Below, one piece after another: positions 58,632-64,000 of a stretch of DNA of 64,000 nt. Each line of letters opens with the position of its first letter. Within the stretch, counting starts at the first letter, position 1. The position numbers and the translations under genes were made by a program. This stretch comes from Methylomonas sp. 11b (GTDB taxonomy: Bacteria; Pseudomonadota; Gammaproteobacteria; Methylococcales; Methylomonadaceae), in NCBI RefSeq assembly GCF_000515215.1, contig NZ_KI911557.1, positions 1,323,586-1,387,585 of the forward strand, written 5' to 3'. Under the pieces are notes generated by a model, which saw nothing but the letters and a program-made list of their open reading frames with translations, had not been told where the DNA came from and did no database searches.

Positions 58632-59768
58632 CTACAGCGAGGGCTGGGCAGCTGCGACGACCTGATTGCGGCCGGCGTCCTTGGCTAGATAAAGCGCTTT
58701 ATCCGCCGCCCCGATCAAGGCCACCGAAGATAGGCCGTTTGCGGGATATGTAGCTACACCAAATGATGCAGTAACACCGATACAGATGTCGGCAACGGCA
58801 ATAGGCTGCGCAACCAGGGCCAAACGTATCAATTCGGCGCGTTCACTAGCCGTTTGTAGCGAGGTATCCGGCAACACCAGAAAGAACTCTTCGCCGCCAT
58901 AGCGGCAATCCAAATCGCTGGCGCGGGCATGACGCCTCATGATGTCGGCAAAAGCTTTCAGAACTGCATCACCGGCCTGGTGTCCATAACAATCATTGAT
59001 CATTTTAAAATGATCCAGATCGCTCATCACCACGCTCACTTCATAGCCTTGCCGCTCAGCCAAACGCAATTCACGTTCCAAGTTTTCGTTAAGGAACAGG
59101 CGGTTATACAGCCCGGTCAACGGATCATGAATCGCCTGGTATTGGAGTTGCTCGTGCAGAACTTTGACTTGCCGCTCGGAACGTAATCGCTCGCTAATAT
59201 CCGCCAATACGGCTATCAATGCAGGTTTACCACCGATATCAATTGCCGGACTAGCGGATACCTCTACCGTGATCATTTGGCCATTCCTACGCACGGCGTT
59301 GGCTATAAAATTGATTTTCGCAATATCTTTGTTTAGCGCTTTTTGCATCGCTTCGCGCAAGGCAGGCTGATCGGTATCGCTGATGAGTTCCATCATGCCC
59401 ATATTCAAGAGGTGATCGACCTCGTAATCGAAGATTTCGGCAAACTTAGGATTCACATAATGAAAGCGGTCTTCGATAATCATGGTTATGCCGACCAAGG
59501 ATTGATCCAGAACCCGGTGAAACTTTTCCTCGGCCTCTTGCAGCGCTCGATTGATCTTCTCGTTCTCCCGCAACGCCGCTTCCAACTCCTTTGTCCGAGC
59601 CCGTACCAAATTCTCCAGCATAATCGTGGTTTGAAATTGATCAAAATCCGAATAGTGTTGAGTGGAACTATGCTCTACTCGATTCATCAAGGCTTCTACA
59701 ACCTTATTCAGGCGAACGATTTCCGCCCTTAATTCGCTCTCTGTATCGAGTGTATCTGTGTCAATCAT
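58632..59768 (-). CDS. PAS-GGDEF diguanylate cyclase
   Basis: 378 residues from ATG 59768. A coiled-coil N-terminus (~1-85, ELRAEIVRLNKVVEALMNRV) is followed by a PAS domain (~88-205, FHRVLDQSLVGITMIIEDRF, YVNPKFAEIFDYEVDHLL) and a GGDEF domain (~215-370). The active site reads CRYGGEEFFLVLPD and the product-inhibition I-site RASD lies five residues before it, so it should make cyclic di-GMP with feedback control. No transmembrane helix. The start overlaps the FIST gene by 8 bases and its GAGG ribosome-binding site lies in that gene, so the two proteins are translationally coupled. Confidence 0.92.
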   Translation of the reverse strand: MIDTDTLDTESELRAEIVRLNKVVEALMNRVEHSSTQHYSDFDQFQTTIMLENLVRARTKELEAALRENEKINRALQEAEEKFHRVLDQSLVGITMIIEDRFHYVNPKFAEIFDYEVDHLLNMGMMELISDTDQPALREAMQKALNKDIAKINFIANAVRRNGQMITVEVSASPAIDIGGKPALIAVLADISERLRSERQVKVLHEQLQYQAIHDPLTGLYNRLFLNENLERELRLAERQGYEVSVVMSDLDHFKMINDCYGHQAGDAVLKAFADIMRRHARASDLDCRYGGEEFFLVLPDTSLQTASERAELIRLALVAQPIAVADICIGVTASFGVATYPANGLSSVALIGAADKALYLAKDAGRNQVVAAAQPSL

Positions 59769-60921
59769 CCTCGCCGCACCTATCAACTGCACCGATAGCA
59801 ACCGCGGCGAAGGTCTGATTGACGTGCACGCCGCGAAACTGCTCGCCATACGTATTGAAACCTATCACCTTGTTATCACTCAGTATTTGTTCCGCTTGCG
59901 CCGTTAACCCGCGCTGTACCAGCTCAAGCTTTCTAAGTATGCAATCGCAAGCTAGCGTGACCTGAGGTTGACCGATCTGTGCCCGAACTTCGGCAAACGC
60001 CTGCTGTAGACTTTCGATAGGATCCACCCCTCGCGCGACTCTCAACACCAAGCCTTCCTCGATAGCGCAGTAAAATGTCAGACTTTGATCTTCGTTGGCA
60101 CTACGAATAGCCCGCACATAATAGTTACCATCGATAGCGACCACGACCGGCGCCGCGGCGAAGTGCTCAGGGCTCAATTCTTCGACCATAACCCCGATGA
60201 GTCTGGCGTATTCCGGGGCCGCCGGTAGCCCGTTAATTTCATGTACGATGCGCCGTCTGGCATCGGCGTGTGTGACCACCAATCTTTCCGCCGTCGGTAC
60301 AAAATGTTGCGCTTTGAATATTTTGAACGGTAACGACGTATGCACCAGCAATAACAAGGCACTGTCCGCATGAAAGTCACCATCGCAATAAACGTATGTT
60401 TTATGGAACAGCAAGTCGTCGGCCGCCGAGCCGCCAATCATGGCGATATTGCCTAATGCGTCTTGTATCGCATGGGTAACCTGCTCTTCGCGCACCGATA
60501 AGCCGTCGATCAACAAAAAACCAAAACAATTTTCGGCGTTAAGATGCGTAACTCTATCTTGCAAGCCATACAATAGTTCGTTGGCAAGCGCATGCCCTTC
60601 GGCGATTTGAAACTGTTGCAAGTTAGGAATTAGCCCACTGGTCGCAATAAAATCCGGCGCGGAAAAGCCGACACCTACCAGACTTTGTTGACTCAGTCCT
60701 GCATCGCCTATTTCGCCGGCGGTCGTGCAGCCAACCACATGCATACCTTGAAATCGACGTCTTATTTCGGAAGCCAGCACAGTTCGGTCATAACTATTCG
60801 AACAAAAGAAAATGACCAAGGTGGTATCGGAGTGGAGCAAGCCTAAAGCAAGTTCCTCGACCGCCCGCTGAGGGTCAGATAAACAGGAATGGGCAATGCG
60901 AATTGCCGTGCGGCGACTCAT
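59761..60921 (-). CDS. FIST-domain sensor protein (NosP-like)
   Basis: A 386-residue cytoplasmic protein with FIST_N (~residues 25-215: LVIFFCSNSYDRTVLASEIR, VVGCTTAGEIGDAGLSQQSL, MIGGSAADDLLFHKTYVY) and FIST_C (~220-365: YARLIGVMVEELSPEHFAAA, NKVIGFNTYGEQFRGVHVNQ) domains. FIST proteins include the heme-based nitric-oxide sensors called NosP, which often sit beside histidine kinases or cyclic-di-GMP enzymes. Here it overlaps a diguanylate cyclase gene, so control of cyclic di-GMP by a bound ligand is likely. Whether it binds heme cannot be told from the sequence alone. Confidence 0.88.
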   Translation of the reverse strand: MSRRTAIRIAHSCLSDPQRAVEELALGLLHSDTTLVIFFCSNSYDRTVLASEIRRRFQGMHVVGCTTAGEIGDAGLSQQSLVGVGFSAPDFIATSGLIPNLQQFQIAEGHALANELLYGLQDRVTHLNAENCFGFLLIDGLSVREEQVTHAIQDALGNIAMIGGSAADDLLFHKTYVYCDGDFHADSALLLLVHTSLPFKIFKAQHFVPTAERLVVTHADARRRIVHEINGLPAAPEYARLIGVMVEELSPEHFAAAPVVVAIDGNYYVRAIRSANEDQSLTFYCAIEEGLVLRVARGVDPIESLQQAFAEVRAQIGQPQVTLACDCILRKLELVQRGLTAQAEQILSDNKVIGFNTYGEQFRGVHVNQTFAAVAIGAVDRCGEDD

Positions 60922-61057
60922 CTGCTATCTCGGCAGTTGCAGTTGTGGATGAACAGATATTTTACAACCGGGCTAGCGACTGTGCTGTAGAAAAAATCGA
61001 AAACTATGCGGATATACTTACAACTCTCATCTTAAGTGATGACAGAAATTGACGTTA

Positions 61058-61999
61058 CTAGCCGTTCAACCATTCCATATAGAGTTGCACGCCTTGCTCG
61101 ACGGTTTTGAAGTCATGGCTGCAACCAACTGCGCGCAATTTGTCCAGATTGGCTTCGGTGAAGCTTTGGTAGCAGCCTTTCAGGTGCGCCGGGAAGGGAA
61201 TATATTTGATATGGCCGCGCTGGTGGAATTTAATCACCGCATTTGCCACGTCATTAAAGGTTTGGCTACGCCCGGTACCGCAGTTATAGATGCCGGATGC
61301 TTTGGGGTTATCAAGAAACCAAAGGTTAATATCCACCACATCGCCGACATAAACAAAATCGCGGCGCTGTTCGCCGTTGCCATAACCGTCACAACCTTCG
61401 AATAAGCGTAATTCGTCGGAATCTTTTATCTGATTGTTCAAATGAAAGGCCACACTGGCCATGCTGCCTTTGTGGGCTTCGCGCGGACCGTAGACATTGA
61501 AATAGCGTAAACCAACCACTTGCGCGGTCAAATTTTGCTGTCTGCGCAAATATTGGTCGAACTGAAACTTGGAATAACCGTAGACATTCAGCGGACCTTC
61601 GTAAGCCAATTCTTCCTTGAAGGTTAAATCGGCACCGTAAGTAGCGGCGCTGGAGGCGTAAATGAACGGGATTTTGTGGCTTTGGCAATAATGAAACAGC
61701 GTTTTGCTGTATTCATAATTATTGTCCATCATATAACGGCCGTCCCACTCGGTCGTACTGGAACAGGCGCCCTGATGGAAGATGGCTTCTATCGTTTCTG
61801 CTTGGAAAGCACCTTGTTGCAGTCGTTCCAAAAAGGTGCTTCTGTCCAGATAATCCGCTATCTGACAGTCGACCAAGTTTCGGTACTTGATACCGTTGCT
61901 TAAATGGTCGACTACTAAAATATCATCATAACCGCGGGCATTCAGGCCCAATACCAGATTGCTGCCGATAAAACCGGCGCCACCGGTTACGATGATCAC
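61058..61999 (-). CDS. hldD: ADP-L-glycero-D-manno-heptose 6-epimerase
   Basis: A 313-residue extended SDR enzyme that makes the ADP-heptose used for the LPS inner core. NADP-binding GGAGFIGSN at residues 6-14, [39 protein letters not shown] segment (~73), and catalytic Y-x3-K in [13 protein letters not shown] (~138). It begins 4 bases after the rplI stop, so it is co-transcribed with ribosomal protein genes, a position often occupied by dnaB in other bacteria. Confidence 0.95.
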   Translation of the reverse strand: MIIVTGGAGFIGSNLVLGLNARGYDDILVVDHLSNGIKYRNLVDCQIADYLDRSTFLERLQQGAFQAETIEAIFHQGACSSTTEWDGRYMMDNNYEYSKTLFHYCQSHKIPFIYASSAATYGADLTFKEELAYEGPLNVYGYSKFQFDQYLRRQQNLTAQVVGLRYFNVYGPREAHKGSMASVAFHLNNQIKDSDELRLFEGCDGYGNGEQRRDFVYVGDVVDINLWFLDNPKASGIYNCGTGRSQTFNDVANAVIKFHQRGHIKYIPFPAHLKGCYQSFTEANLDKLRAVGCSHDFKTVEQGVQLYMEWLNG

Positions 62000-62003
62000 G
62001 GCT

Positions 62004-62450
62004 TTACTCGGCTACCACTTTTACCGGCAGCGTGATAACGACGTCGGTGTGCAGATTGATAGCAATGTCGTATTCGCCGATGTTACGGATGACGCCGTTA
62101 GGCATACGTATTTCGTGTTTCTCGACTTTAATGCCGGCAGCAGTGATGGCATCGGCAATGTTTTGCGTACCAACCGAACCGAACAAACGGCCTTCGTCGC
62201 CAGTTTTATGGGCAATGGACACGTTCAATTTGCTAAGCGCTTCGCCACGAGCGGTGGCAGCAGCCAATTTTTCAGCCGCTTGTTTTTCCAGCTCGGCGCG
62301 ACGCTCTTCAAACTCTCTGATTTTCTTAGGCGTAGCAGGGACTGCCTTGCCTTGCGGAATCAGATAGTTTCTGCCGTAACCCGCTTTGATGGTTACTTTG
62401 TCGCCCAGGTTACCCAGGTTCGCCGTTTTTTCCAGAAGAATGACTTCCAT
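62004..62450 (-). CDS. rplI: 50S ribosomal protein L9
   Basis: A 148-residue L9 with the N-terminal globular domain ([32 protein letters not shown]), the long connecting helix ([20 protein letters not shown]) and the C-terminal rRNA-binding domain. Normal length for the family. It lies between the DUF2232 membrane protein and hldD. Confidence 0.97.
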   Translation of the reverse strand: MEVILLEKTANLGNLGDKVTIKAGYGRNYLIPQGKAVPATPKKIREFEERRAELEKQAAEKLAAATARGEALSKLNVSIAHKTGDEGRLFGSVGTQNIADAITAAGIKVEKHEIRMPNGVIRNIGEYDIAINLHTDVVITLPVKVVAE

Positions 62451-62496
62451 CGTTTTCTACCTCTTAGATCGACTTGATTGTCGAAAAATCCGGAGC

Positions 62497-63405
62497 TTAC
62501 GCCCCATTTGGTTTTAGTTTATTTCGTAAGTCCAGCCAGGTGTCGGTAAGCCCGCAAAGTACAATCACCACCATGACATGCGGGATCAACATCAAGGTCA
62601 CGTATAAAAACGGCACCATGAAACGACTACCCTTCATGACAGAGAACGCCGCATGCAAGACTGCGGTGCCTATCATCGTGTAGGTCACCAACAGCACCAA
62701 CAATACATTCCAGCACAACTCCGCAGTCTTGCCGGAAGTGATCATCGCTACGCCAGCCACCAGCAAGGTGATTAATGTCAGATGCACATGCCCTTTCAAC
62801 GCCAAAAACTCGGCTCTGAAACCGCCCGGGTTGTATAGCGCCGCTTGCCACCATCTGGCCAAAAACAAACCGAACAGCAAGCCGTAAACGCTGCCGGCCG
62901 CGGCAACCCCGGTCATGAAATGCGCCAACAGTTCCGCAGATTGTTTAATTTGCTCCATTGGCACATCCGTTTTACCTTCAAGCATGGGCTGTAGCATGAA
63001 GCTCAACACTTCGCGCCAAAGCTGTACCGGCTGTTCCTGAATCGTATATATACCCAGCACCACCGCGACACCCAACAATACGGCAATTTCAATTGCCAGA
63101 GTCAGATAACGGCCCTCGCGCAGTACTATCGAAATCAGCCAAACCGGCAGCCAAAAGGCCAGACCGTAAAGCAATGCGTACTGGTAATTACCGATCAATA
63201 AGGTGCTTAATACGGCGGCAGCCAGACATGAGCAAATCAGCACATACAAGCCTTCACTAGCCCCACGCCTCAATGTTACCAATGAGACAGCGGCTGAACT
63301 TACGATACTGACAGGAGGAAACAGCAGCGATAGCAAGGCTAGGCTGGATGCGACCGTCATGGCCTGCATCCGTCCTTTCATAATGAAAGTCGCCAGAAAT
63401 TGCAC
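62497..63405 (-). CDS. DUF2232-family membrane protein (YybS-like)
   Basis: 302 residues with seven or eight predicted transmembrane helices and a central loop (~130-165, EVLSFMLQPMLEGKTDVPME). DUF2232 proteins of unknown function are commonly encoded between rpsR and rplI in gammaproteobacteria, and the sequence style and position match. They resemble membrane components of transport systems, but no substrate is known. The spacing to both neighbours is short, so it is part of the ribosomal operon. Confidence 0.8.
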   Translation of the reverse strand: MQFLATFIMKGRMQAMTVASSLALLSLLFPPVSIVSSAAVSLVTLRRGASEGLYVLICSCLAAAVLSTLLIGNYQYALLYGLAFWLPVWLISIVLREGRYLTLAIEIAVLLGVAVVLGIYTIQEQPVQLWREVLSFMLQPMLEGKTDVPMEQIKQSAELLAHFMTGVAAAGSVYGLLFGLFLARWWQAALYNPGGFRAEFLALKGHVHLTLITLLVAGVAMITSGKTAELCWNVLLVLLVTYTMIGTAVLHAAFSVMKGSRFMVPFLYVTLMLIPHVMVVIVLCGLTDTWLDLRNKLKPNGA

Positions 63406-63425
63406 GCGCTACCCCTCCCGCTAAA

Positions 63426-63656
63426 TCACTTGTGTGCGTCGCAGAACGGCAACAATGCCAGGAACCGCGCTTGTTTAATCGCAGAAGTCAACTGTCTTTG
63501 ATATTTAGCACTGGTACCGGTAATACGGCTAGGAATGATTTTGCCGGTTTCGGTAACGTACTCGCTCAATAAGTCCAAATCTTTATAATCGATTTTGATC
63601 GCGTCTTCGCCGCTAAAACGGCAACCTTTTTTGCGTCTAATGTTATTACGTGCCAT
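63426..63656 (-). CDS. rpsR: 30S ribosomal protein S18
   Basis: 76 residues: [40 protein letters not shown] and [19 protein letters not shown] are characteristic of S18, the partner of S6 on the 30S platform. ATG 63656 is taken as start; the preceding GTG would add one residue. It is 25 bases downstream of rpsF. Confidence 0.98.
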   Translation of the reverse strand: MARNNIRRKKGCRFSGEDAIKIDYKDLDLLSEYVTETGKIIPSRITGTSAKYQRQLTSAIKQARFLALLPFCDAHK

Positions 63657-63681
63657 CACAATTCTCTTGGTTCAATGTTGA

Positions 63682-64000
63682 TTATTCGGAATCCGCTACG
63701 ACTTCAGTCTCGACGACTTCTACTTCAGCTTCTTCGGTTTCTTCTTCGACTTCTTCCTTAACCCGGCTACCGGCTTTTTGACCGTCGTTGCCGCTGACGG
63801 CAATCGCGGAAGGCTCGGTTACGGCCGCTTTTTGCGCCAGGGTTTGGCTGCGCAAGATGGCGTCGTTGAAACGAAAACCGCTTTCCAGTTCTTCAAGAGT
63901 GGCTTGATCGCATTCGATATTCATCAACACGTAATGTGCTTTATGAATTTTTTTGATAGGGTAGGCCAAATGTCTACGGCCCCAATCTTCCAAACGGTGA
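63682..64000 (-). CDS. rpsF: 30S ribosomal protein S6 (5' part outside window)
   Basis: The C-terminal ~105 residues are present; the start lies beyond the right edge. [20 protein letters not shown] followed by AHYVLMNIE is the S6 core signature. After SGNDGQ the protein ends with a strongly acidic Glu/Val-rich tail of ~25 residues ([20 protein letters not shown]), more extended than the short acidic tail of E. coli S6, the site of RimK poly-glutamylation. It is the first visible gene of the rpsF-rpsR-DUF2232-rplI-hldD operon. Confidence 0.96.
   Translation of the reverse strand, partial: HRLEDWGRRHLAYPIKKIHKAHYVLMNIECDQATLEELESGFRFNDAILRSQTLAQKAAVTEPSAIAVSGNDGQKAGSRVKEEVEEETEEAEVEVVETEVVADSE

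Overview
The window reads as chromosomal DNA of a gammaproteobacterium, most likely a Methylococcales methanotroph close to Methylomonas. This is an inference from gene order and protein style: the gammaproteobacterial rimP-nusA-infB-rbfA-truB-rpsO-pnp and rpsF-rpsR-rplI operons, an exosortase-A-type O-glycosylation ligase together with a PEP-CTERM protein, a heptose-based LPS core (hldD, waaA), a PEP synthase and a dihydroxyacetone kinase. No methane or methanol oxidation gene lies in the window to prove it. Coding density is high, and there is no phage, complete insertion sequence or CRISPR array.

Layout. 1-114 is the start of an Rrf2-type SUF regulator. 348-8010 is a surface-polysaccharide region: deacetylase, GT2 glycosyltransferase, O-glycosylation ligase and a sulfatase-fold membrane transferase on +, then UDP-sugar 4-epimerase and a TviB/WbpA-type UDP-sugar dehydrogenase on -. 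8056-11771 (-) holds a TetR regulator, pgsA, uvrC and a family-5 uracil-DNA glycosylase. 12160-16038 carries an OmpA-family porin, a GNAT fusion protein and a pyruvate/indolepyruvate-type decarboxylase. 16242-25113 (-) is the translation/transcription operon from rimP to pnp, with its promoter, a leader holding two intrinsic terminators, and two tandem tRNA-Phe genes upstream. 25766-28268 holds a HAD phosphatase and split dihydroxyacetone kinase subunits DhaK and DhaL, which are convergent. 29219-45459 is mainly biosynthesis: argD-argF, ilvD, argA, gmm, cpdA, rppH, cysG, a cytochrome c, argG and waaA, with several uncharacterised membrane proteins.

46096-61000 is the accessory and signalling part. 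It has a soluble chemotaxis receptor with four exact-length 91-residue HAMP-like repeats, a PEP-CTERM protein with a CRP-like site upstream, ppsA, and a ribbon-helix-helix/small membrane protein pair with an apparent frameshift. A cluster of perfect hairpins follows, then a FecI-FecR-TonB receptor signalling system whose receptor gene is frameshifted, and a FIST (NosP-like) sensor overlapping a PAS-GGDEF diguanylate cyclase. 61058-64000 (-) is rpsF-rpsR-DUF2232-rplI with hldD attached.

Systems that work together: envelope polysaccharide and protein glycosylation/sorting (ligase, PEP-CTERM protein, nucleotide-sugar enzymes, Gmm); cyclic-nucleotide signalling (CpdA, a CRP-like site, FIST-GGDEF); cell-surface signalling for iron (FecIR plus receptor); and four arginine genes dispersed over 15 kb. 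The best candidates for new biology are the FIST-GGDEF pair, the poly-HAMP soluble receptor, the membrane-anchored AlbA_2 protein, the double-terminator leader of the nusA operon and the hairpin cluster at 53.9-54.2 kb.
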